Shown: positions 22,196-34,016, numbered from the stretch's first letter. The stretch: DNA of 64,000 bases from Conchocele bisecta (GCA_029237695.1 CM055265.1:45129331-45193330); one strand, 5' to 3'. The notes: generated by a model not told the origin, from the letters alone. Numbers and translations: made by a program.

Positions 22196-23750
22196 CCGAA
22201 CATTACCCCCACCTTCCCCCCTCCCCCCACCCTCTCCTCTACATCACACTCATATCACAGACGATTTGGCTGACCGGGGGCGGGGGGCAAATTATTCGCC
22301 GAATATTATCCCCCCCCCCCTCTCCTTTACATCACACTCGTATCACAGAGGGTTTGGCTGACTGGGGGGTGGCGGGGGGCAAATTATTCGCCGAATATTA
22401 TCCCCCCCCCACCTCTCCTCTACACAACACTCATATCACAGAGGGTTTGGCTGACTGGGGGGCGGGGGGCAAATTATTCGCCAAATATTATCCCCCCACC
22501 TCTCCTCTACACAACACGCGTATCACAGAGGGTTTGGCTGACTGGGGGGCGGGGGGCAAAATATTCGCCGAATATTATCCCCCCACCTCTCCTCTACACC
22601 ACACTCATATCACAGAGGGTTTGGCTGACTGGGGGGCGGGGGGCAAATTATTCGCCAAATATTATCCCCCCCACCTCTCCTCTACACAACACTCATATCA
22701 CAGAGGGTTTGGCTGACTGTGGGGTGGGGGGTAAATTATTCGCCGAATGATTATATCCCCCCCACCTCTCCTCTACACAACACTCATATCACAGAGGGTT
22801 TGGCTGACTGGGGGGCGGGGGGGCAAATTATTCGCCGAATATTATACCCCACCTCTCCTCTACACAACACTCATAACACAGAGGGTTTGGCTGACTGGGG
22901 GCGGGGGGGCAAATTATTCCCGAAAATATCACCTTCTCCCTACACCACACTTCATACACAGAGGTTTGGCTGACTTGGGGGGGCGGGGGCAAATATTCGC
23001 CAATATTATCGCCTCTCCTCTACACCACACTCATATCACAGACGGTTTGGCTGACTGGGGGGCGGGGGGGGCAAATTATTCGCCAATGTTATCCCCCACC
23101 TCTCCTCTACACACACTCATATCACAGACGGTTTGGCTACCGTGGGGCGGGGGGCAAATTATTCGGCCTATTATCCCCGCTCACCTGGGGGGCACGGGGC
23201 ACTCATATTCACAGAGGTTTGGCTGACTGCGGGGGGCAAATTATTCCCCCCACCTGCATATTTCCACTCACCTCTCCACACCAACACTCTATCACAGAGG
23301 GGTTTTAGCTGGCTTTGGCAAAATTATTCGACCGAAATATTATCCCCCCCACCTCTCACACCACAACATATCAGACGGGGGGTTTGGCTGACCGGGGGGC
23401 GGGGGGGGCAAATTATTCGCCAAATATTATCCCCCACCTCTCCTCTACACAACACTCATATCACAGTAGGGGTGGATCTGACTGGGGGGCAGGGGGCAAA
23501 TTATTCAAAACCGAAATTATTATCACCGAATATTATCCCCCCCCACAGTAACAGTAATAAAAGTCAAGAAAAAGGAGGGGGGGGAGAATATTCCGGTGGA
23601 GGGCAAAATATTCGGCGAACATTCTACCCCCCAGGGGGGGGGGGGGGGGGGAAATATTCGTAATGAGGGGGAGATTATTCGCCTGGGGGGGAGAATATTC
23701 GGCGAATATTCTGCCCCCGGGGGGGGGAAATATTCTGGGGGGAAAATATT
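22196..23750 (+). repeat. about 87-93-bp array, direct half, degrading rightward
   Basis: GGTTTGGCTGACTGGGG starts at 22351, 22444, 22531, 22618, 22706 and 22797, then becomes irregular after about 23150. Units hold ATTCGCCGAATATTATC, a palindromic core flanked by C and G runs. Reading frames through it are artefacts. Confidence 0.85.
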
Positions 23751-23974
23751 TTTTACACCGGCTCATCTGGTGGATCTGCACGTTTTGCCAATACCACTAT
23801 ATATACAGGCCTGTGGCGTTGAAAGGGTTAAACATATAATATGTGAACCACATGTTCATGCAAAATGTATCTGGCAACTTGAAACAAATCAGAAACCGTG
23901 TCACTTTCCACAAACCCTGTGTCTGAAAACCAAAGTACTTTTGTATAGCCTTATATAATTATAGAACACTATAA

Positions 23975-24435
23975 AATAATGCCTCGGCAGCGCTGTAATG
24001 TACGGAGCCCCGCAGGGCACGTATAATTATTTTTTTTATTAATTCGTTCCCGCGAAATGGCAATTGGTTCCCTCAAATTAACTATTCGTTCCCACGAATT
24101 AACAATTCATTCCTACAAATTAAAAATTTGTTCCCTCAATTTAACAATTCGTTCACACGAAATAACAATTCGTTCCATGGGAACGAATTGTTAATTCGTG
24201 GCAAAGAATTGTCATGAATTGTTATATCATGGGAACGAATTGTTAATTCGAGGGAACAAATTGCTAAATTGGGAACAAATTGTCATTTCGTGGGAATGAA
24301 TTGTCATTTTGTGGGAACGAATTGTTAATTCGAGGGAACACATTGTTAAATTGAGGGAACTAATTGTTATTTCGTGGGAACGAATTAATAAAAATACAGT
24401 CCATGTCCCCTGCGGGTCTCCGTTGTAATGACACC
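23975..24435. mobile_element. foldback element built of about 20-bp GAACGAATT repeats
   Basis: The arms are tandem 'TTCGTTCCCACGAATTAACA'-type units on the left and their complement on the right, meeting at CGTTCCATGGGAACG (about 24180). The outer flanks CCCCGCAGGG / CCCCTGCGGG also pair. Confidence 0.75.
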
Positions 24436-24493
24436 TATGGCCATGATTTTCTTGCTGATTTGTGACACAGGTTGAAGTAATGGACCAAGGTCT

Positions 24494-24706
24494 ATAAACT
24501 CTTTGCATGCTAGCGGCGAAAATATCCGCCAAACAAATTAGGACTATATGTTTTATTTCTCTCTGTAAATATGTCTTTGAATTTCATTAGAATCGAGTCC
24601 TATTCATGATATTTACAAGGAGAAATTTAAGAAAATACAGATGAATTTTTGTCTGCTAGTTTTGAACTATTTATAGCCCACAAGTTTCCCAGCATGCAAA
24701 GAGTTA
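24494..24706. mobile_element. TT4 MITE
   Basis: ACTCTTTGCATGCTAGCGGC ... CCAGCATGCAAAGAG-TTAA, with 'ATATCCGCCAAACAAATTAG' inside. Confidence 0.8.
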
Positions 24707-25102
24707 AATATGCCTAAAAGCATCAATAAATAAAAAAAACATAAGCTAACAAATGATTTTTTACTCCCTCCATATACTTTATCTATATCAATATCTATAT
24801 CAATATCAATATCAATATCTATATCAATATCTATATCAATATCAATATCAATATCTATATCAATATCTATATCTATATCTATATCAATATCTATATCTAT
24901 ATCTATATCAATATCTATATCAATATCTATATCAATATCTATATCAATATCTATATCTATATCTATATCAATATCTATATCTATATCAATATCTATATCA
25001 ATATCAATATCTATATCTATAGATGGAGTATATGGAGGGAGTAAACAAAATTGTTTATCTTATTTGTTTTCTTCATTTATTGATGCTTTTAGGCATATTT
25101 AA
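24703..25102. mobile_element. TT5 palindromic element with TATATC/ATCAAT array as loop
   Basis: TIR TTAAATATGCCTAAAAGCAT and complement, then inner arms TTACTCCCTCCATATAC / GTATATGGAGGGAGTAA. The loop (24778-25022) is a 6-bp array alternating CTATAT and CAATAT. Confidence 0.85.
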
Positions 25103-25155
25103 TGTATTTATAGACCTCGGTCCGTTACTTCAACCTGTGATTTGGGACTGTCCTT

Positions 25156-25429
25156 GCCACAGCCATCATGAGATCTGTTTTGTCATCTGTTGCTAATATT
25201 GGCTCGTTTAATGGATCTACGGATATTCACCGGAATGGAGGCACCGACAAGGCCATTAATTTGATTCCGTAAACTGATAGAATCATGTTTACACAACCAT
25301 GTATAATGAAGTTTGTGTAAAGGGCTGCGACCTGTATATTGGATTAGGAATAATAATCTCATATTGTGGCAACTGCCTGCAGTGGAAGTCTTCATCTCCA
25401 GGCGGCATCTGGGACTGCAATTTTCCAAC
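25156..25429. other. unassigned spacer before array
   Basis: No repeat or gene recognised. Moderately GC-rich with CpG-containing words. Confidence 0.3.
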
Positions 25430-27862
25430 TAGAGTCAAAATTCTCTATCTGCAGTCAGAATTTTTTATATGGAGTCGGAATTCTCTATCTGGAGTCAGAA
25501 TTCTCTGTCTGGAGTCGGAATTCTCTAGCTGGTGTCAGAATTCTCTATCTGGAGTCAGAATTATTCATATGGAGTCAAAATTTCACTATCTGGAGTCAGA
25601 ATTCTTTATATGGAGTCGGAATTCTCTATCTGGAGTCAGAATTCTCTATGTGGAGTCAGAATTCTCTATATGGAGTCGGAATTCTCTATATGGAGTCAAT
25701 TCTCTATCTGGAGTCAGAATTCTCTATATGGAGTCAGAATTCTCTATCTGGAGTCAGAATTCTCTATGTGGAGTCAGAATTCTCTATATGGAGTCAGAAT
25801 TCTCTATGTGGAGTCAGAATTCTCTATCTGGAGTCAGAATTCTCTATATGGAGTCAGAATTCTCTATCTGGAGTCAGAATTCTCTATATGGAGTCAGAGT
25901 CAGAATTCTCTATATGGAGTCAGAATTCTCTATCTGGAGTCAGAATTCTCTATATGGAGTCAGAATTCTCTATATGGAGTCAGAATTCTCTATATGGAGT
26001 CAGAATTCTTTATATGGAGTCGGAATTCTCTATCTGGAGTCAGAATTCTTTATATGGAGTCAGAATTCTCTATCTGGAGTCAGAATTCTTTATATGGAGC
26101 CGGAATTCTCTATCTGGAGTCAGAATTCTCTATGTGGAGTCAGAATTCTCTATCTGGAGTCAGAATTCTCTATATGGAGTCAGAATTCTCTATCTGGAGT
26201 CGGAATTCTCTATATGGTTTCTCTATATGGAGTCGGAATTCTCTATATGGAGTCAGAATTCTCTATATGGAGTCAGAATTCTTTATATGGAGTCAGAATT
26301 CTCTATCTGGAGTCAGAATTCTCTATCTGGAGTCGGAATTCTCTATATGGAGTCAGAATTCTCTATATGGAGTCAGAATTCTCTATATCTGGAGTCAGAA
26401 TTCTTTATATGGAGTCGGAATTCTCTATCTGGAGTCAGAATTCTTTATATGGAGTCAGAATTCTCTATCTGGAGTCAGAATTCTTTATATGGAGCCGGAA
26501 TTCTCTATCTGGAGTCAGAATTCTCTATATGGAGTCAGAATTCTCTATCTGGAGTCAGAATTCTCTATATGGAGTCAGAATTCTCTATATGGAGTCAGAA
26601 TTCTCTATCTGGAGTCGGAATTCTCTATATGGTTTCTCTATATGGAGTCAGAATTCTCTATATGGAGTCAGAATTCTTTATATGGAGTCAGAATTCTCTA
26701 TCTGGAGTCAGAATTCTCTATCTGGAGTCAGAATTCTCTATCCGGAGTCGGAATTCTCTATATGGAGTCAGAATTCTCTATATGGAGTCAGAATTCTCTA
26801 TCTGGAGTCAGAATTCTTTTTATGGAGTCGGAATTCTCTATCTGGAGTCAGAATTCTCTATGTGGAGTCATAATTCTCTATCTGGAGTCAGAATTCTCTA
26901 TATGGAGTCAGAATTCTCTATATGGAGTCAGAATTCTCTATCTGGAGTCAGAATTCTCTATGTGGAGTCAGAATTCTCTATATGGAGTCGGAATTCTCTA
27001 TATGGAGTCAGAATTCTCTATATGAAGTCAGAATTCTCTATCTGGAGTCGGAATTCTCTATATGGAGTCTGGAGTCAGAATTCTCTATATGGAGTCAGAA
27101 TTCTCTATATGGAGTCAGAATTCTCTATCTGGAGTCGGAATTCTCTATATGGAGTCAGAATTCTCTATCTGGAGTCAGAATTCTCTATGTGGAGTCGGAA
27201 TTCTCTATATGGAGTCAGAATTCTCTATCTGGAGTCAGAATTCTCTATCTGGAGTCAGAATTCTTTATATGGAGTCAGAATTCTCTATCTGATCAGAATT
27301 CTCTTTCTGGAGTCGAATTCTCTATATGGAGTCAGAATTCTCTATCTGGAGTCAGAATTCTTATATGGATCGGAATTCTCTATCGGAGTCAGAATTCTCT
27401 ATGTGGAGTCAGAATTCTCTATCTGGAGTCGGAATTCTCTATATGGAGTCAGAATTCTCTGTATGGAGTCAGAATTCTCTATCTGGAGTCGGAATTCTCT
27501 ATATGGAGTCAGAATTCTCTATCTGGAGTCAGAATTCTCTATGTGGAGTCAGAATTCTCTATATGGAGTCAGAATTCTCTATATGGAGTCAGAATTCTCT
27601 ATCTGGAGTCAGAATTCTCTATCTGGAGTCAGAATTCTATCTGGAGTCAGAATTCTCTATCTGGAGTCAGAATTCTTCATATGGAGTCAGAATTCTCTAT
27701 CTGGAGTCAGAATTCTTTATATGGAGTCGGAATTCTCTATCTGGTGTCAGAATTCTCTAGCTGGTGTCAGAATTCTCTATCTGGAGTCAGAATTCTTCAT
27801 ATGGAGTCAGAATTCTCTATCTGGAGTCAGAATTCTTTATATGGAGTCGGAATTCTCTATCT
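25430..27862 (+). repeat. 20-bp minisatellite, about 120 units, EcoRI site in most units
   Basis: The unit is GGAGTCAGAATTCTCTATAT with variants TATCT, TTTATA, GTCGG and TATGT. Because 20 is not a multiple of 3 and the unit lacks stops in any frame, all three plus frames stay open and give frames of hundreds of codons. An odd junction 'TATGGTTTCTCTATATGG' appears at about 26212 and again about 415 bp later, showing segmental amplification. Confidence 0.97.
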
Positions 27863-28285
27863 GCAGTCGCCCCGTGCAGCACCGGGGCGGGATAACTGAT
27901 CCTGAGAATAGTGCGCAGTACCTTCTTGACGTAGGCGACTAAACGCTAACGATTGGGTTCTACTTTCGGAACCCAACTACCGGATGCCCTCATGTACATT
28001 TTTGGCTTTCTTGTATTGTGAGAGTTGATCGGGCTACCCCAGATTAAAATAAAAAGATTAGCGCTAACTAATTACTGGGGATGTAAATGATGCTGGTGTG
28101 GCAGGGCCTGGCACCAGATCAGTTGTTCTAATTTCAGGACTGAATATATTTTGTTGTAAATATTGATTCTGATGGGATACCCCTTGGACAGTGGAGATTC
28201 TCGACCCCGTTGACCGTCTGCGTGAGCTCCCTGAGGCTTGTACCTCTATGTCAGAAAAGCGGTACGTTAAACCCTCACCTCACTC
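27863..28285 (+). mobile_element. T-family element interrupting the 20-bp array
   Basis: Includes 'GGCCTGGCACCAGATCAG', 'CTAATTTCAGGACTGAATAT', 'TTGTAAATATTGATTCTGAT' and the tail 'GGTACGTTAAACCCTCACCT' with CACT repeats. It matches the T copy at 46705. A GC-rich head (CCGTGCAGCACCGGGGCGGG) lies at the left junction. Confidence 0.55.
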
Positions 28286-29030
28286 ACTCTCTGCAGTCAG
28301 AATTCTCTATCTGAAGTCAGAATTCTCTATCTGGAGTCAGAATTCTTTATATGGAGTCAGAATTCTCTATCTGCAGTCAGAATTCTCTATCTGCAGTCAG
28401 AATTCTTTATATGGAGTCAGAATTCTCTATCTGGAGTCAGAATTCTTCATATGGAGTCAGAATTCTCTAGCTGGTGTCAGAATTCTCTATCTGAAGTCAG
28501 AATTCTCTATCTGGAGTCAGAATTCTTCATATGGAGTCAGAATTCTCTATCTGGAGTCAGAATTCTTTATATGGAGTCAGAATTCTCTATCTAGAGTCAG
28601 AATTCTCTATCTGGAGTCTTAATTCTTTATATGGAGTCGGAATTCTCTATCTGCAGTCAGAATTCTTTATATGGAGTCAGAATTCTCTATCTGGAGTCAG
28701 AATTCTCTATCTGGAGTCGGAATTCTTTATATGGAGTCGGAATTCTCTATTTGCAGTCAGAATTCTCTATCTGGAGTCAGAATTCTTTATATGGAGTCAG
28801 AATTCTCTATCTGCAGTCAGAATTCTCTATCTGGAGTCAGAATTCTTTATATGGAGTCGGAATTCTCTATCTGGAGTCAGAATTCTCTATGTGGAGTCAG
28901 AATTCTTTATATGGAGTCAGAATTCTCTATCTGCAGTCAGAATTCTGTATCTGGAGTCAGAATTATCTATTCTATCTGGAGTCAGAATTATCTATCTGGA
29001 GTCGGAATTCTCTATCTGGAGTTAGAATAC
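28286..29030 (+). repeat. 20-bp minisatellite, second block, about 37 units
   Basis: Same unit as 25430-27862 but richer in the CTGCAGTCAG variant. It is separated from the first block only by the T-family insertion. Confidence 0.97.
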
Positions 29031-29047
29031 AAAATGTACATATAAGC

Positions 29048-29243
29048 TTAACCCTTACAGTGCTGAATTGAATTTTGTTGTCTGCTGATTATTTTTAGTT
29101 TCCATTTTCATCATCAAAAACATGGTTTGTCAGCACTTTTCCAATGGAAATGATTCTAAGGTGCTGCCAAACCATGTTTTTATTGAGAAAAATTGAAACA
29201 ACAGCAGACGACAATTTTTGTTTCCCCGCATTCTAAGTGTTAA
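29048..29243. mobile_element. TT1 MITE, complete
   Basis: TTAA-CCCTTACAGTGCTG ... GCATTCTAAGTG-TTAA, with central TTCCAATGGAAATGATTC. Confidence 0.8.
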
Positions 29244-29636
29244 TACTTCTCTGTTACCCTGGTATACCTTGGAGAGATCATAGTGATGATCATTTTTCAA
29301 TTACGTGACAGATGGACCGGCGTCTGATAAAAACGCCCACAAAAGATACTGATCATCATTTGTGTCGACATACTAATCAAAAACGGCTATTCGGGTATTT
29401 TTATATGTTAGATTGATTGCTATCAGTGTAGGCCCTGATCAGAGGGCGCGGCTGTGCAGGTATTTCTGGCCCTATGCTGATCGCATGCCAGGTACATTTT
29501 GTCAGCCGCAAACCCAAATGTGCTAATGAGCGTAATGGCATATATCCCAAGAGCCTGTTTGAGTTGACTGTCTTCATTTGTATACAGTGCATGCCAGCCA
29601 GAAAGAGGAATGTCCTTTCAACTGGTACTTGATTAC
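29244..29636. other. mostly unassigned; possible SINE-domain fragment
   Basis: 29410-29560 shows weak similarity to the SINE internal domain ('GTAGGCCCTGATCAGAG'). Otherwise nothing is supportable. Confidence 0.3.
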
Positions 29637-29871
29637 TTAACCCTTTCAATGCAACAGGCCTGTATAGTATTAGTGGTATTGGTAAAAAATGTAGATCCCG
29701 ATGAGACGGCTCGTCTCATCGGGATCTGCACTTTTTGCAAGTAATTTTTAAGAACAAAATCAACCCCTTTTCATAATTGGACCAGTCTGAAAATCAGTTT
29801 GTGACGGTTGGATTGGTTGCAAAATTAACATATCAAAATCCGTTCCAGTTACTTAGGGGTGAAAGTGTTAA
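29637..29871. mobile_element. TT2 MITE, complete reference copy
   Basis: TTAA-CCCTTTCAATGCAACAGG ... GGGGTGAAAGTG-TTAA, with central GATGAGACGGCTCGTCTCATC. It gives the uninterrupted structure used to interpret 14195 and 20852. Confidence 0.85.
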
Positions 29872-29999
29872 CTATGACACTCTTCTGTACAGTGGTGTAA
29901 CCAAGGGTGGAGTGGTGTGAACACATCACTGAATAATGTTCCGAGTGTGTTTTAGTACTTCATTCAGTTCAATTGTACATTGAATATGTAAGCAGCGTA

Positions 30000-30353
30000 A
30001 ATAATTTACAGACTCTTTTATATCTTTGCTTGCACTGGCCCCAGGTCCACCAAACTTCATCCATGTCCGAATGCTCAAGATCACTGAGGACAAGGTTCAA
30101 GTTTCGTGTTTAGCATTTGCGTTTAGGTCTTGTATTGTCAATAGAATGGTAACCCTGTCTGATTTTGATAATATTTAAGTACAATGTGTGTCTATGCATG
30201 CTCCTGTGTATGCGTACACTCTGTGTCCAAGGTGAAGGTCACTGACTTTAATAATGTTCAAAGTTTATGTTTAATATTTTTATCCCCTCGCCGATAGACA
30301 ATAGGGGAGATAGCGTTAGTCCATGTATGTACGTTAGGAACACCTTTCACTTT
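30000..30353. mobile_element. HL-type core followed by the HL-I 5' hairpin
   Basis: 30040-30250 has 'CCAGGTCCACCAAACTTCAT' and 'CCAAGGTGAAGGTCACTGAC'. 30284-30313 forms the hairpin TATCCCCTCGCC / AGGGGAGATA followed by GTCCATGTATGTACG, which is the HL 5' pattern. The element seems cut by HL-A at 30354. Confidence 0.45.
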
Positions 30354-30961
30354 TGTCGCGCCCGCTTGCGGACAGCGCGATATAGTCGGCACATTGGCGT
30401 ACATACAAATGTACATCCGTCTGTCCGTTCGTCCGAGGTTCAAGTTTTTGATTAACGTTTTTTGGTTAAAGTTTTTCAGTACACTATCATTACTTCGCCA
30501 ATTCACTCGAAACTTCACATATGTATTTATCATCATCCATATTTATTGACCTTAAAGTGGTTGGTCGGGCGTACGCGATGGTGTAAATTAACGGTGGGAT
30601 TCCTCCTTATAGGAATCACGATTTGCCTGGTTTGGCATCAGATCAGGATCATTATGTTTATATTTTTTTATTGTAAATATTCAGTTCTGAATTTGGGATT
30701 TTTCTCCCATTTGTACATGTACTTGAACATGTACATGTACTTGTACAGGTAATATATGGGATTTAGTACTAAACCCATTGACCCGGCCTTAAATGACCTT
30801 AGCTGTTGATAGGCCGTTAAACCCCAAAACACAAACAAAACCTTAAAGTAATGTCCGCTTGCGGACTGTGCCATATAGTTGGCACATTGGTATCTATCAA
30901 AGCTCGTTTAGTACTATCAAATGCCTCGACAGGCGCAACATGCGGGCCGCAGCCATCTAGT
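30354..30961 (+). mobile_element. HL-A element containing a T-family insertion
   Basis: The 5' end TGTCGCGCCCGCTTGCGG forms a double hairpin with AGCGCGATATAGTC and is followed by TCCGTCTGTCCGTTCGTCCG. The 3' end is GCGGGCCGCAGCCATCTAGT. A T element occupies about 30570-30838. Confidence 0.8.
30570..30838 (+). mobile_element. T-family element nested in HL-A
   Basis: 'TTGTAAATATTCAGTTCTGA', a (GTACAT)n palindromic stretch at 30708-30745, 'GGATTTAGTACTAAACCCAT', then 'TAGGCCGTTAAACCCC' and an A-rich tail. Confidence 0.6.
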
Positions 30962-31053
30962 TCAATAACTTATGAACTTCTTCACAGATTTTTAGCTCGA
31001 CTATTCGAAGAATAAGTAGAGCTTATGTTGTCACCCCTCCGCCCCCCCCCACC

Positions 31054-31085
<32 letters not shown>

Positions 31086-31089
31086 ACCG

Positions 31090-32510
31090 TCACGCCTTGG
31101 TTAAAGTTTTTAGTCAAGCTTGTATATGGAATACTACTGGCCCTACACCCACCATACTTGGACAACTTCATCTCCTAGTGATGTACATCAATAACCCCTG
31201 ATCTATATTTGACCTTCACCTACATTTCCTCTTGAATTACTTGGTTAATTCCCCTTGGTTAAGGTTTTTAGTCAACCTTGGTTAAGGTTTTTAGTCAAAT
31301 TTGTATATGCAATACTACTGGCCCTACACCCACCATACTTGGACAACTTCATCTCCTAGTGATGCACATCAATAACCACTGATCTATATTTGACCTTGAC
31401 CTACGTTTCCTCTTGAATTACTTACTTAATTCCCCTTGGTTAAGGTTTTTAGTCAACCTTGGTTAAGGTTTTTTTTCAAGCTTGTACATTGAATACTATT
31501 GTGCATCCAGACACCATACTTCGACAACCTTTTCTCATAGGTATGTACATCAATAACCCCTGATCTATATTTGACCTTCACTACATTTCCTCTTCAATTA
31601 CTTTTAACTTAATTCCTTTTGGTTAAGGTTTTTAGTCAACCTTCTATATGGAATACTACTAACCATACTTGGACAACTTCATCTCCTAGTGATGTACATC
31701 AACAACCCCTGACCTATATTTGACCTTGACCTACATTTAACCTTGAATTACTTACTTAATTCCACCCTTGGTTAAGGTTTTTACTCGACCTTGGTTAAGC
31801 TTTTTACTCAAGCTTGTACATGGAATACTATTGTGCATACAGGGACACATAATTGGACAACCTTTTTGGCTCATAGTGATGTACATCAATAACCCCTCAT
31901 CTATATTTGACCTTGACCTACATTTCCTCTTGAATTACTTACTTAATTCTCTTTGGTTAAGGTTTTTAGTCAAGCTTGTAGATGGAATACTCATGGCCCT
32001 ACACCAACCATACTTGGACAACTTCATCTCCTAGTGATGTACATCAACAACCCCTGACCTATATTCGACCTTGACCTACATTTAACCTTAAATTACTTAC
32101 TTAATTCCCCTTGGTTAAGGTTTTTACTCAACCTTGGTTAAGGTTTTTAGTCAAGCTTCGTTAGATGGAAGACATACCTCATTTGTGCATGTACAGTTCA
32201 CATACTTGGATAACTTTTTCTCATATGGATGTACATCAATAACCCCTGACCTTTATTTTACCTTCACCTACATTTAACCTTCAATTACTTGGTTAATGTT
32301 TATAGTCAAGCTTGTATATGGAATAATTCTGGGCCTACATCAACCATACTTGGACAACTTCATCTCCTAGTGATGTACATCAATAATCCCTGACCTATAT
32401 TTCACCTTGACCTACTTTTATCCTTGGATTACTTAGTTATCTCCCCTTGGTTACGTTTTTTACTCAAGCTTGTATATGGAATACTCCTGGGCCTACAGCA
32501 ACCATACTTG
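31090..32510 (+). repeat. HL-E core array, about nine 160-180-bp units
   Basis: Units carry 'TTGGTTAAGGTTTTTAGTCA', 'GGAATACTACTGGCC', 'CATACTTGGACAACTTCATC' and 'TGACCTTGACCTAC'. Starts are near 31127, 31306, 31487, 31651, 31825 and 31984. Confidence 0.8.
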
Positions 32511-32514
32511 GAAA

Positions 32515-33890
32515 ACCACGCATCTACGTCCAAGGTCAAGATCACTGTTGAAGGTCAAAGGTCAAACCTATTGAAATTCCCTTCGGCTCTATATATTCTA
32601 CACCGATGCATGGATTATCAAATGGCTTGGCACAAATGTTTTCTCATGATAGTGTGTCGCCATCAATACCACGCACCTACGTCCAAGTCAAGGTCACAGT
32701 TGAAGGTCAAAGGTCAAACCTATTGAAATTCCCCTCCCCGCTCTATACTTTCTACACTGATGCATGAATTATCAAATTGCTAACCACGCACCTACGTTCA
32801 AGGTCACAGTTGAAGGTCAAACCTATTGAAATTCCCTTCCGCTCTATATCTTCTACACCGATGCATGGATTATCAAATGGCTTGGCACAGATGTTTCTCA
32901 TGTTGAGAAGGTGTGTCACAATCAATAAACACGCACCTACGTCCAAGGTCAAGGTCACAGTTGAAGGTCAAAGGTCAAACCTATTGAAATTCCCTTCCGC
33001 TCTATATCTTCTACAACGATGCATGGATTATCAAATGCCTTGGCACAAATGTTTCTCAGGATGAGAAGGTGTGTCGCGATCAATAACCACGCACCTACAT
33101 CCAAGGTCAAGGTCACAGTTTGAAGCTCAAAGGTAAAAAATATTGAAATTCCCAAATGGCTTGGCACAAATGTTTCTCACGATGAGAAGGTGTGTCGCGA
33201 TCAATAACCACGCACCTACGTCCAAGGTCAAGGTCACTGTTGAAGGTCAAAGGTCAAACCTATTGAACTTCCCTTCCTCTCTATATCTTCTACACCGATG
33301 CATGGATTATCAAATGGCTTGGCACAAATGTTTCTCGTGATGAGAAGGTGTGTCCCGATCAATAACCACGCACCTATGTCCAAGGTCAAGGTCACAGTTG
33401 AAGGTCAAAGGTCAAACCTATTGAAATTCCCTTCCGCTCTATATCGTCTACACTGATGCATGGATTATCAAATTGCTAACCACGCACCTACGTCCAAGGT
33501 CACAGTTGAAGGTCAAAGGTCAAACCTATTGAAATTCCCTTCCGCCCTATATCTTCTACACCGATGCATGGATTATCAAATGGCTTGGCACAGATGTTTC
33601 TCATGATGAGAAGGTGTGTCGCAATCAATAACCACGCACCTACGTCCAAGGTCAAGGTCACAGTTGAAGGTCAAACCTATTGAAATTAAATTCCCTTCCG
33701 CTCTATATCTTCTACACCGATGCATGGATTATCAAATGCCTTGGCACAAATGTTTCTCAGGATGAGAAGGTGTGTCTCGATCAATAACCACGCACCTACG
33801 TCCAAGGTCAAGGTCATAGTTGAAGGTCAAAGGTCAAACCTATTGAAATTCCCTTCCGCTCTATATCTTCTACACCGATGCATGGATTAT
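32515..33890 (+). repeat. about 155-bp array dense in AGGTCA half-sites (DR1)
   Basis: About ten units start 'CCACGCACCTACG' at 32515, 32669, 32784, 32930, 33087, 33208, 33366, 33480, 33632 and 33788. Full units are 146-158 bp and short ones 114-121 bp. A typical unit has AAGGTCAAGGTCACAG and then GAAGGTCAAAGGTCAAAC, i.e. TCAAGGTCA plus AGGTCA-A-AGGTCA. Confidence 0.9.
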
Positions 33891-33895
33891 CACAC

Positions 33896-34016
33896 TATGC
33901 CCAGGGTCAAGGTCACAGACTTGATGCGTTTGAAATCTTAACGCTCGGCTAAATGGCTTATGATCAAAAATGCCTCGTTTTCTTTGGCTGCCAGTGCCGA
34001 CAGGCCACATTTCTAG
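33896..34016 (+). mobile_element. HL-C 3' terminal fragment
   Basis: 'AGGGTCAAGGTCACAGAC', 'CTTAACGCTCGG' and the terminus GACAGGCCACATTTCTAGT match the HL-C end at 8988. Confidence 0.8.

Larger units (their letters stand above)
20852..23831. mobile_element. TT2 MITE with a giant inverted array in its loop
   Basis: The left arm ('CCCCTGAGTAACTGG' to 'GACGGCTCGTCACGAGCCGG', 20852-21031) and the right arm ('CACCGGCTCATCTGG' to 'GTTGAAAGGG'-TTAA, 23755-23831) are the two halves of one TT2 element. About 2.7 kb of array lies between them. Confidence 0.65.
24448..25155. repeat. outer inverted repeat enclosing two TTAA elements
   Basis: 'ACAGGTTGAAGTAATGGACC' at about 24470 pairs with 'GGTCCGTTACTTCAACCTGT' at about 25119. 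Between the arms lie a TT4 MITE and a TT5 element that share one TTAA. Confidence 0.7.

Noticed and set aside
22354..23226. Repeat protein from the G/C-rich array
   Set aside because: Frames arise from the 87-93-bp array, shift between units, and lie in an inverted repeat.
25366..27942. Very long plus-strand open frames (up to 858 codons)
   Set aside because: They are three overlapping readings of a 20-bp repeat without stops. The repeating ILYMESEFSIWSQNSL-type peptide has no independent support.
25430..29030. CRISPR-like look of short regular repeats
   Set aside because: There are no unique spacers. Units are contiguous, and the context is eukaryotic.
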